A stretch of DNA of 9,227 nt from JANLSE01 sp038214135 (GTDB taxonomy: Bacteria > Chloroflexota > Chloroflexia > Chloroflexales > Roseiflexaceae), in NCBI GenBank assembly GCA_038214135.1, contig JBBQSD010000187.1, positions 1-9,227 of the forward strand, given 5' to 3'. Positions within the stretch are counted from its first letter, which is position 1. Every line of letters starts with the position of its first letter. Positions 1-5,302 of the stretch are shown here, piece by piece. Made by a program: the position numbers and the translations under genes. The notes beneath the pieces are model-generated. The model worked only from the letters and a program-made list of their open reading frames with translations. It was not told the DNA's origin and ran no database searches.

Positions 1-533
1 TGATGATCGCCACGACCTTCAACCTGCGTATGGCGCAATGTGAGTGGCAGCCGCTCCTGGGTATCGTGACCCTGTATGGCGGCGATGTGCCGGAGGCACG
101 CCGGCTCTTGAGCGAGAGCTGGCACTTCTGTATTGAGTTGAAAAACAAGTTCTTCCTAGCGTGGGCCTGTCTGTATCTAGCGGAGCTAGCATTGTGGGAA
201 GGGCAGGTCGCGCAAGCTGAGCACTGGCTGGCACAAAGCCTGGGCCATCTGGCTGATCCACAGCGGATCACCATGTTCCAGGTAACGCGACTGTTTGTGG
301 CTGCCCGTGTGGCGACGGCGCACCAGCAGTATCTGCGCGCCGCCACGCTCTTTGGCGTAGCAGACCAGATGCACAGCCACATCCAGTATGTGATTGCCGG
401 GCCAATGCGAACCCTGGCTGATGTTGCGCTGGCTATGGTGCGGGCGGCGCTTGACCCGGCAGTCTTTGATGAGGCGTTTGCCGCTGGACAGCAGATGCCG
501 TTGGAGGAGGCGTTTGCCAGTATTCGGAAGTAG
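1..533 (+). CDS. C-terminal part of a TPR-containing transcriptional regulator/ATPase-like protein (5' end outside window)
   Basis: The reading frame is open from the window edge. The ATG at position 3 has no visible ribosome site, so this is almost certainly the tail of a longer gene. The first ~85 visible residues are helical and TPR-like (LLGIVTLYGGDVPEARRLL, then AWACLYLAELALWEGQ with AEHWLAQSL). The last ~75 match the usual ending of large LuxR/AfsR-type AAA+TPR regulators: an LFGVAD segment, then ALAMVRAALDPAVFDEAFAAG and a final MPLEEAFASI. In that family an N-terminal NTPase or DNA-binding domain precedes the TPRs and the TPRs sense a ligand or partner, but none of those domains is visible here. 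It converges on the phn operon. Its last 296 bases are duplicated at 4715-5010. Family assignment is moderately sure; the regulated target is unknown. Confidence 0.7.
   Translation, partial: MIATTFNLRMAQCEWQPLLGIVTLYGGDVPEARRLLSESWHFCIELKNKFFLAWACLYLAELALWEGQVAQAEHWLAQSLGHLADPQRITMFQVTRLFVAARVATAHQQYLRAATLFGVADQMHSHIQYVIAGPMRTLADVALAMVRAALDPAVFDEAFAAGQQMPLEEAFASIRK
234..529 (+). repeat. Direct repeat copy A (inside the TPR-regulator 3' end)
   Basis: This 296-bp segment aligns without gaps to 4715-5010, with 17 mismatches (about 94% identity); 14 are transitions. Identity begins at CAAAGCCTGGGCC and ends at ATTCGGAA, four bases before this gene's TAG. The flanks are unrelated on both sides. 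In this copy the reading frame is intact. Of the 17 differences, 10 are synonymous and 7 change the protein, one of them to a stop in copy B. Confidence 0.95.
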
Positions 534-604
534 GCGGCATCCATGCGTTCCCAATCCAAACATCCGGAGTACTGGTACAGTTTGGCGGAAATCCACCAAC
601 GGTC

Positions 605-678
605 TGTCATGCTTCACTTCGTTCAGCATCTCGCATGCTGATGCCAAACACGAGATCTTCGCTTTGCTCAGGATGACA
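605..678. repeat. Imperfect palindromic intergenic repeat between convergent genes
   Basis: A 74-bp element begins TGTCAT and ends ATGACA. The left arm reads through CTTCGTTCAGCATCTCG and the right arm starts CGAGATCTTCGC and ends CTCAGGATGACA. The outer ends and the inner ATCTCG/CGAGAT blocks pair; the middle of the arms pairs imperfectly. This arrangement resembles a family of dispersed 'TGTCATnCTGAG...CTCAGnATGACA' palindromes found between genes in several bacterial phyla (from memory). It sits 32 bases past the phnE stop and 71 bases past the TPR-gene stop, so a folded transcript could end transcription from either side. No T-run supports a classical intrinsic terminator. Confidence 0.65.
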
Positions 679-710
679 TGAAACCCTATAGTTACTTAGG
701 CCCTGTTGTA

Positions 711-1538
711 CTAGTGCAGCGGCGGCCCTAATTGCGATTTCAACCGCGTCGCGCCCCATTCTAATGCAATAGCGAAGGCCAGAATCGCATAGGTGAAGGC
801 ACCGAGTTCGCGCAGATCGAGATAGAACCCGCTGGCCATAAACATATCGAAACCGATACCACCGGCACCCGCAGTTGCGCCCATGGCGATCGCAGTGGAG
901 AAGTTGATCTCGAAGCGTACGAAGGTCCACGAGAGTAGGGCCGAGGCGGAAGCGGGTACTACTGCCTGGAAGATCGTCTGCCACCAGCTAGCACCGCTGG
1001 CCCGCAGCGCCTCAAGCACGCCCGGCTCAATCTCCTCGAACGACTCAGAATAGGCCTTGATCAGGTAGCCGGCCGAGTGGAAGGTCATACCCAGCACAGC
1101 AGCCACACTGCCCAAGCCGGCCGATACGGCGAAGAACAGCACCCACAGCACAGTCGGCACCGCACGCACAAAGGCCGTTATACCCTTGATGATGCTCGTC
1201 ACCCAACGCGGCACGAGATTCTGCGCGGCCAGCAAGCCAAGGAAGAAGGCGATGACTGCGCCGAAAACCGTCGTCAGCAGACCAAGGCCAAACGTCACGA
1301 GGATCTGCTGGAGCATCTCGATCAGGCTCAGATTCTTCAGGCGCGGCTCGAGCAACAACAGGCGAAAGTTGTCGAACATATCGCGGATTGCCTGCACCGG
1401 CTCGATATTGCGTGAATCAAAGGTGGAGAAGCTGTAGATCGTGAGCAGCAGCAGCGCAACCAGCGTCACCTGAATACTCAGATTGGCCCTCGTCAACGGG
1501 CGAACGCGGATGCGAGATGTCTGTGTACCTATTGCCAT
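711..1538 (-). CDS. phnE: Phosphonate-type ABC transporter permease, second PhnE homologue
   Basis: A 275-residue inner-membrane permease of the PhnE type forms the substrate channel with its partner permease. A first membrane segment spans residues ~22-36, followed by an amphipathic stretch. Further hydrophobic segments lie at ~80-105, 118-150, 190-205 and 245-262. The coupling (EAA) loop that docks on the ATPase is at 176-195: EALRASGASWWQTIFQAVVP, with the conserved Gly at 182. GAGGIGFDM near residue 224 matches the family's late glycine-rich segment. Its ATG shares one base with the TGA of the upstream permease gene (TGATG), so translation is very likely coupled. It is the last gene of the operon. 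Length is normal. Clearly different from the neighbouring permease, so the pair probably works as a heterodimer. Confidence 0.9.
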   Translation of the reverse strand: MAIGTQTSRIRVRPLTRANLSIQVTLVALLLLTIYSFSTFDSRNIEPVQAIRDMFDNFRLLLLEPRLKNLSLIEMLQQILVTFGLGLLTTVFGAVIAFFLGLLAAQNLVPRWVTSIIKGITAFVRAVPTVLWVLFFAVSAGLGSVAAVLGMTFHSAGYLIKAYSESFEEIEPGVLEALRASGASWWQTIFQAVVPASASALLSWTFVRFEINFSTAIAMGATAGAGGIGFDMFMASGFYLDLRELGAFTYAILAFAIALEWGATRLKSQLGPPLH

Positions 1539-2332
1539 CAGAGTACCGCCCTTCGGATAGCGTTCGAGACCATCTCGATCAGCAGGACTGACACCACAAT
1601 CACCAGCACAACCAGGCTGGCCGAACTGTAGTTGAAGCTCTTGAAGTACAAATCGAACTGGAAACCAATACCGGTGCCGGTTAGAATTCCGACCAGCGTT
1701 GCGCTGCGGATATTAGTCTCGATCATGAACAGCACCCAACTGAGCAGCTGTGGCAGACAGGCCGGGATGACGCTTTGACTGATAATGGCCAGATAGCCTG
1801 CACCGGTGGCGCGTAGCGCCTCGACCGAATCGGTACTGACCTCGTCGATCGTCTCGATCATCACGCGCACGATGAAGCCGAAGGTGACGAAGAAGAGTGC
1901 AAAATAGCCAGTATAGGAACTCTGGCCGAACGAGAAGAGCAGAATAAGCGCCCACGCCGAGACATCGATGTTGCGGAAGACACTAGCGATGCCGCGCGCT
2001 GGCAGGCTCAACCAGGGATGCAGGCGAGTTGTGTTGGCACCAAGCAATGCCACGACTAGGCCAAATGCCGAGGCAACCGTCGCCGACGCGATCGACATCA
2101 GCACAGTGTCCAGCAGCTTGTCGAGAATGCGTGGGAGGCGCTTGAGGGACTCCTGATCGGGAACAAAGTTGCTCGCCGCCCAGATCGCCGCACGTGGAAC
2201 AGCCGTCAGCCCGCGCACCACATCATAATTGGTGATCAGGATCGCGCCATAGGTGAGCGCTGCTAGGATTACGAAGAAGAGCGCACCCTGACGCCTGCGG
2301 AGCTGAAAAATATCAGGCTGCATAGCGCTCAC
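1538..2332 (-). CDS. phnE: Phosphonate-type ABC transporter permease, first PhnE homologue
   Basis: A 264-residue multi-pass permease. Residues 16-35 form the first membrane segment, with others near 75-98, 125-158, 190-205 and 238-255. The EAA coupling loop is at 171-190 (EALRATGAGYLAIISQSVIP, Gly at 177). RNIDVSAWALILLFSFG at ~120-136 and GTGIGFQFDLYFKSF at ~219-233 match conserved PhnE segments. The frame opens with GTG at 2332; an ATG three codons later (2323) is the alternative start. Either way the start lies inside the end of phnC, overlapping it by 11-20 bases, which implies translational coupling. No strong ribosome site separates the two options. Probably pairs with the downstream permease. 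Confidence 0.9.
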   Translation of the reverse strand: MSAMQPDIFQLRRRQGALFFVILAALTYGAILITNYDVVRGLTAVPRAAIWAASNFVPDQESLKRLPRILDKLLDTVLMSIASATVASAFGLVVALLGANTTRLHPWLSLPARGIASVFRNIDVSAWALILLFSFGQSSYTGYFALFFVTFGFIVRVMIETIDEVSTDSVEALRATGAGYLAIISQSVIPACLPQLLSWVLFMIETNIRSATLVGILTGTGIGFQFDLYFKSFNYSSASLVVLVIVVSVLLIEMVSNAIRRAVL

Positions 2333-3098
2333 TTAGGTCAAGGATCAGATCCCCGGCTTCAGAACCATAGATCTGGTAGATCTGTTCGTTGCTCAGATTT
2401 AGCGGAGAGCCATCGTAGATCACTCTTCCGCCGTTGATGCCGATGATTCGTTCGGCATAGTGCAGCGCTACATCGACCTGGTGCAGGTTGACCAGCACGG
2501 TGATGCCCGTGTTGCGATTGATGTCGCGGAGCGTGTCCATGATGATCTTGGCCGAGTTCGGGTCGAGCGAGGCGATTGGTTCATCGCAGAGCAGCATCTT
2601 CGGACGCTGCACCAGTGCGCGAGCGATGCCAACGCGCTGCTTCTGTCCGCCGCTCAGCTGATCGCAGCGCTTATAGATCTGCTCGCTCAGTCCCAGGCTG
2701 TTGATAATCTGAACCGCGTCGCGCTTCTCATCTTCCGTGTAGAGCCCGAGCATACCCTGAAGCGTTCCTTTATAACCAAGCCGTCCGTGCAGCACATTCT
2801 CGATCACACTGAGGCGATTGACCAGGTTGTAGTGCTGGAAGATCATGCCGATCTGCGTTCGATGGCGCCGTAGGGCAGCTCCACGTAGCGTCGTCATGCT
2901 AACACCATCGAAACGCACATCACCACTGCTGGCATCAACCAGCCGATTCACACAGCGTAGCAGCGTCGACTTCCCGGCACCCGATGGCCCAATAACAGCC
3001 ACAAACTCACCTGGTTGGACATCAAACGAGATACTATCCAGCGCCAGCGTCTCGCTACCATAGCGTTTTGTGAGCGCGTCGACCTGCAAGAGCGACAT
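2313..3098 (-). CDS. phnC: Phosphonate-type ABC transporter ATP-binding protein
   Basis: A 261-residue cytoplasmic ATPase that powers the importer. All nucleotide-binding motifs are intact: Walker A GPSGAGKST at 37-45, Q-loop glutamine at 88 (IFQHYNLV), signature LSGGQKQR at 148-155, Walker B MLLCDEP at 168-174 with catalytic Glu173, D-loop SLDP, and H-loop His206 (NLHQVD). FQHYNLVNRLSVIENVLHGRLG and NLHQVDVALHYAERIIG-type wording is typical of PhnC rather than other polar amino acid or phosphate ATPases. The ATG is preceded by AGGAGG at 7 bases. It follows phnD after a hairpin-bearing gap and overlaps the next permease gene. No truncation or missing residue. Confidence 0.95.
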   Translation of the reverse strand: MSLLQVDALTKRYGSETLALDSISFDVQPGEFVAVIGPSGAGKSTLLRCVNRLVDASSGDVRFDGVSMTTLRGAALRRHRTQIGMIFQHYNLVNRLSVIENVLHGRLGYKGTLQGMLGLYTEDEKRDAVQIINSLGLSEQIYKRCDQLSGGQKQRVGIARALVQRPKMLLCDEPIASLDPNSAKIIMDTLRDINRNTGITVLVNLHQVDVALHYAERIIGINGGRVIYDGSPLNLSNEQIYQIYGSEAGDLILDLSERYAA

Positions 3099-3105
3099 TC
3101 AGAAT

Positions 3106-3111
3106 CCTCCT
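3106..3111 (-). promoter_or_regulatory. Strong ribosome binding site of phnC
   Basis: On the minus strand AGGAGG lies 7 bases before the phnC ATG. A second GGAGGA lies a few bases further upstream (3117-3122). Two purine-rich sites in tandem suggest that translation of the downstream block starts independently after the hairpin that follows phnD. Confidence 0.8.
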
Positions 3112-3146
3112 CCAAATCCTCCATGAGCCATCATGTGGACGAGATG

Positions 3147-3179
3147 CTGATCGGCCCCGCTCATCGTGGGGCCGATCAG
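3147..3179 (-). promoter_or_regulatory. Perfect hairpin between phnD and phnC (mRNA stabiliser or attenuator candidate)
   Basis: CTGATCGGCCCC pairs perfectly with GGGGCCGATCAG around a 9-base loop, giving a GC-rich 12-bp stem. On the transcribed strand it starts 12 bases after the phnD stop and ends about 48 bases before phnC. No T-run follows, so it is unlikely to stop all transcription. Hairpins in this place in ABC operons often protect the binding-protein mRNA from 3' decay or reduce read-through, leaving more binding protein than permease. The hairpin is seen directly; its role is inferred. Confidence 0.7.
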
Positions 3180-3191
3180 GGTCACGCGAAA

Positions 3192-4340
3192 TTAGCGCAT
3201 CGCACGGATTGGGTCGAAGAAGGCATCCTCAACCAGCAGGAAGCGCTCATCCTTCGTCTTGCGGAAGAGCGCCTTGTAGCCGGCATCGGTTATATCTTTG
3301 GTGGCGAAGATCTTGGTGTTCATCGCCACGGCATCCGAGGTAAATACATCCTGCAGCTTCTTGATCTCCGCAGCAGTCAGCATGCTGCTGTTGGCAACGA
3401 ATGGCGCGTTGATCACCGGCGTCGATGAGATTACCACGAACTCAGCATCCGGGTACTTGTCGAATGGCTCGCTGGCATCCTTGTTGACGCGATAGATAGC
3501 GCCGGGCGTGTTCTCGGTGCCTTCGGCCAGCGTGACGTAGTTGCTGAGACATGTATCGCAGAAGGCAGCCACATCAACCTTGTCCGAGATCAGATTCACG
3601 GCCGAGCCCTGGTGTGAGCCACCAAACTGCACCTCGGTGAAGAAGTTATCGGCACCGCCCTCAAGCAGATCATCGCTCGTAATATCCTTCCACTTATCCA
3701 TGGACGAGAAGTGCTTGATGATGTTCGAGGATGGGACGCGGAAGCCCGAGGTCGAACTGTTGGAGACGAAGGAGAAGCGCTTGCCCTGGATATTGTCGAT
3801 CTTGAACGCGCCGCCGTCCTGATAGTTGCTCTCCTGGCCCTTCTGGACGGCCAGCCAGCTATAGTACACAGCAGTCTTGACGGTGCCATCGGCACCGCTT
3901 GGGATGACCAGCGGAACAACCGCGGGGTTCTTGGCGCGGGCCTGAACGTAGCCCTCGGCACCGAAGAAGGCCAGATGGGCGTTGTTGTTGGCCACAGCCT
4001 CGATCGCGATAATATAGTCGGTGGTGGTCTGGTGCTCGACCGGGCGGCCCAGAGCCTCGCTAATCACCACACCGAGCGCGTCGCGCGCATCCTTGAGTTC
4101 AGCGCCCGACTCATTCGGGTACCAGGCAATGATGATCGGTGATGTATCGGCAGGCACGGTGGTCGGTGCTGGCGCAGTGGTTGGCGCTGGCACGGTGGTT
4201 GGCGCGGATACGGTGGTCGGCGCGGATACGGTGGTCGGCGCACTGGCTGGTGCGCTGGTCGGCGCTGGCGCGTTGGCTGGTGCGCCGCCACAGGCGGAGA
4301 GGAGCAGGACGAAAAGCAGGAGTCCTGAGAGCATTCGCAT
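3192..4340 (-). CDS. phnD: Phosphonate/phosphite-type ABC transporter substrate-binding lipoprotein
   Basis: A 382-residue extracytoplasmic solute receptor. The start is set by GGAGG ending 9 bases before ATG 4340; the frame is open further upstream but lacks a ribosome site there. A lipoprotein signal peptide follows (MRMLSGLLLFVLLLSAC, lipid-modified Cys17), then a long Ala/Pro/Thr linker to ~residue 66 built from five 6-residue repeats. The binding domain begins IIIAWYPNES. Family features are FFGAEGYVQARAK (~125-137), the phosph(on)ate-oxygen binding loop SNSSTSGF with STSG at 196-199, FGGSHQ with His243, and KVDVAAF with Asp256. An unusual CxxC (Cys261, Cys264) follows. First gene of the operon. 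The ligand could be a phosphonate, phosphite or a related oxyanion; sequence alone does not decide. Confidence 0.9.
   Translation of the reverse strand: MRMLSGLLLFVLLLSACGGAPANAPAPTSAPASAPTTVSAPTTVSAPTTVPAPTTAPAPTTVPADTSPIIIAWYPNESGAELKDARDALGVVISEALGRPVEHQTTTDYIIAIEAVANNNAHLAFFGAEGYVQARAKNPAVVPLVIPSGADGTVKTAVYYSWLAVQKGQESNYQDGGAFKIDNIQGKRFSFVSNSSTSGFRVPSSNIIKHFSSMDKWKDITSDDLLEGGADNFFTEVQFGGSHQGSAVNLISDKVDVAAFCDTCLSNYVTLAEGTENTPGAIYRVNKDASEPFDKYPDAEFVVISSTPVINAPFVANSSMLTAAEIKKLQDVFTSDAVAMNTKIFATKDITDAGYKALFRKTKDERFLLVEDAFFDPIRAMR
4153..4242 (-). repeat. Five tandem 18-bp units encoding the PhnD linker
   Basis: Five consecutive 18-bp units with consensus close to GGCACGGTGGTCGGCGCG (plus strand) encode hexapeptides of the form APTTV(S/P) on the minus strand. 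Two neighbouring units (4207-4224 and 4225-4242) differ at a single base. The array keeps the frame, so unit gain or loss would change only the tether between lipid anchor and receptor domain. Confidence 0.9.
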
Positions 4341-4349
4341 GGAAACATT

Positions 4350-4354
4350 CCTCC
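4350..4354 (-). promoter_or_regulatory. Ribosome binding site that fixes the phnD start
   Basis: GGAGG on the minus strand lies 9 bases before ATG 4340. An ATG at 4348 overlaps the site's edge and is too close to be used. Starting at 4340 gives a signal peptide of normal length, whereas the upstream start at 4379 would add 13 polar residues. Confidence 0.8.
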
Positions 4355-4357
4355 GAG

Positions 4358-4423
4358 TAGAATCTATGAGCCACTCCATTGAGTAGCACCTAGAATCTAA
4401 TTCGCAGCTGTTATCCTGTTATT
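4358..4423 (-). promoter_or_regulatory. Candidate operator/promoter region upstream of phnD
   Basis: Two exact copies of TAGAATCTA (4358-4366 and 4391-4399; TAGATTCTA on the transcribed strand) start 33 bases apart, close to three helical turns. Each is nearly self-complementary (TAGA-T-TCTA). Just upstream, CTGTTATC-CTGTTATT (4408-4423) is an 8-bp tandem repeat, AATAACAG-GATAACAG on the transcribed strand. It loosely recalls Pho-type direct repeats but its spacing does not match the known 11-bp spacing. I could not place a convincing -35/-10 pair. The repeats are real; regulator identity is unknown. Confidence 0.4.
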
Positions 4424-4485
4424 AAGCCACTGTTCGGCCCGGATTAACGTATGGCGATCAGTTCGCGAACAACGACAAACGCACG

Positions 4486-4523
4486 AAGGGCACAGCTACC
4501 CAAGGAGGGCCGCTGTGCCGCTT
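4486..4523 (-). terminator. Hairpin downstream of the VOC remnant
   Basis: GGCACAGC (4489-4496) pairs with GCTGTGCC (4512-4519), and flanking AAG/CTT can extend the stem past one unpaired base; the loop is 15 bases. On the minus strand it starts 27 bases after the VOC stop codon and is followed by T-rich sequence (TTCGTGCGTTTGTC). It is plausibly the old terminator of the VOC gene, and would now insulate phnD from transcription coming from the scar. The T-run is poor, so this is tentative. Confidence 0.45.
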
Positions 4524-4550
4524 CTTTGTACAACCGAACAGTCGCGAGTC

Positions 4551-4718
4551 CTATCGGTATGCTGCCGTCAGCTCAAGCTGGATATTGTCTGGGTCGCGGA
4601 GTGCCAGGACATACAAACCGAAATCGCTTCCAAGATCCTCGATCTCGCCATGGGGCACATCGCGCTGTTCCAGAGTGCGGATCGCGAGATCGAGATCTTC
4701 GCGGCTGGCCACAGCAAA
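4551..4718 (-). pseudogene. C-terminal remnant of a VOC (glyoxalase/bleomycin-resistance/dioxygenase fold) protein
   Basis: About 55 codons survive on the minus strand, reading F-AVASREDLDLAIRTLEQ, then RDVPHGEIEDL, FGLYVLALRDPDN and IQLELTAAYR before TAG. This is the standard last beta-alpha-beta-beta module of one-domain VOC proteins, including the IQLEL glutamate that usually ligates the metal. Full proteins of this type run ~120-150 residues, so the N-terminal half or more is missing. Upstream of the Phe codon the frame passes into antisense sequence of the duplicated TPR fragment (the in-frame MDQPDGPG is an artefact of that). No ribosome site precedes that ATG. It is very likely a dead fragment. 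Confidence 0.8.
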
Positions 4719-5010
4719 GCCTGGGCCATCTGGCTGATCCACAGCGGATCACCATGTTCCAGGTAACGCGACTGTTTGTGGCTGCCCGTCTGGCGACAGC
4801 GCACCAGCAGTATCTACGCACCGCCGCGCTCTTTGGCGTAGCAGACTAGATGCACAGCCACATCCAGTATGTGATTGCCGGGCCAATGCGGACCCTAGCT
4901 GATGTTGCGCTGGCAATGGTGCGGGCAGCGCTTGACCCGGCAGTCTTTGATGAGGCATTTGTCGCTGGGCGGCAGATGCGGTTGGAGGAGGCGTTTGCTA
5001 GCATTCGGAA
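4715..5010 (+). repeat. Direct repeat copy B (detached TPR-regulator fragment)
   Basis: Gapless alignment to 234-529 at 4481-base spacing, 17 mismatches in 296 positions. The left edge lies exactly at the broken VOC codon series; the right edge is at GCATTCGGAA, after which the two copies are unrelated. Same orientation as copy A, so recombination between the copies would delete the intervening 4.5 kb including the whole phn operon. Confidence 0.95.
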
Positions 5011-5068
5011 CGGGCTACTGCACATCCTACACTATTCGCCCCAAGCCCACGACGTTCAAGCTCGATAA
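4715..5068 (+). pseudogene. Headless fragment of a TPR-regulator gene with internal stop
   Basis: The fragment carries only the last ~98 codons of the regulator seen at the window start. The VOC antisense sequence before it gives it no regulator start. A CAG-to-TAG change at 4847-4849 interrupts it. After the stop the frame resumes with MHSHIQYVIAGPMRTLADV and runs past the repeat edge to a stop at 5066-5068, adding 19 residues absent from copy A. Protein changes relative to copy A include V to L, A to T, T to A, A to V, Q to R and P to R. Not expected to make a functional product. Confidence 0.85.
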
Positions 5069-5105
5069 ATAAGCGCTGACTGCCAAGGCAGCATCACGCG
5101 CTAAA

Positions 5106-5173
5106 GGCGAGCCTCGTATTCGCCTGCATTGGGCATCGCTGTACGATCATCGCGAGCGAACACGAGGTTCGCC
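5106..5173. repeat. Dispersed palindromic element upstream of prs
   Basis: Left arm GGCGAGCCTCGTATTCGCC (5106-5124) and right arm GCGAACACGAGGTTCGCC (5156-5173) are inverted copies matching at 16 of 18 positions. Each arm is itself a hairpin (GGCGAA...TTCGCC type). The right arm continues into CCCTACG, like the 'GTAGGGGCGAACCTCGTGTTCGCC' repeats I recall as common in Chloroflexota and some other genomes. A small CTGCC-AA-GGCAG hairpin lies just to the left (about 5082-5093). Role unknown: possibly a mobile miniature element or an mRNA structure. Confidence 0.65.
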
Positions 5174-5259
5174 CCTACGCAATGGTTGGGCATGGTGGTT
5201 CATTATAGAAAAATACATCGCATCCCAACGACAAGCGAGAGATGCATAGAGAGATTGCC

Positions 5260-5268
5260 TGCTATACT
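5260..5268 (+). promoter_or_regulatory. Extended -10 promoter for prs
   Basis: TGCTATACT has the TGn extension and a 5/6 match to TATAAT. No good -35 stands 17-18 bases upstream, as is usual for extended -10 promoters. Transcription would begin near 5275 and leave a leader of about 28 bases before the GTG start. Confidence 0.5.
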
Positions 5269-5291
5269 AGCCGCTGAAACTCGCCCGACTC

Positions 5292-5296
5292 GGAGG
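5292..5296 (+). promoter_or_regulatory. Ribosome binding site that fixes the prs GTG start
   Basis: GGAGG lies 6 bases before GTG 5303. The open frame extends back to a TTG at 5129 inside the palindromic repeat, but nothing there is conserved and the likely promoter is downstream of it. Confidence 0.8.
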
Positions 5297-5302
5297 ATCA
5301 CC

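Noticed and set aside
605..678. CRISPR repeat or attachment site
   Set aside because: It is a single palindromic element with no regularly spaced copies, no spacers and no integrase nearby.
4341..4379. Thirteen extra N-terminal residues for PhnD
   Set aside because: They would sit before a complete lipoprotein signal peptide; the ribosome site at 4350-4354 lies inside them.
4021..4386. Low-complexity Val/Gly/Ala-rich plus-strand open frame across the phnD start
   Set aside because: It is the antisense shadow of the 18-bp tandem repeat and signal peptide of PhnD.
4451..4849. 132-codon plus-strand open frame joining sequence before the repeat to the TPR fragment
   Set aside because: Its first part is antisense to the VOC remnant and the intergenic hairpin; the fusion is accidental and ends at the nonsense codon.
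711..5010. Composite transposon or genomic island bounded by the direct repeats
   Set aside because: The bounding repeats are protein-coding fragments without terminal inverted repeats, target duplications or transposase; only homologous recombination is supported.
5129..5302. N-terminal extension of the Prs frame back to a TTG at 5129
   Set aside because: The extension lies over the palindromic repeat and the extended -10 promoter, has no family similarity, and a GGAGG site fits the GTG at 5303.
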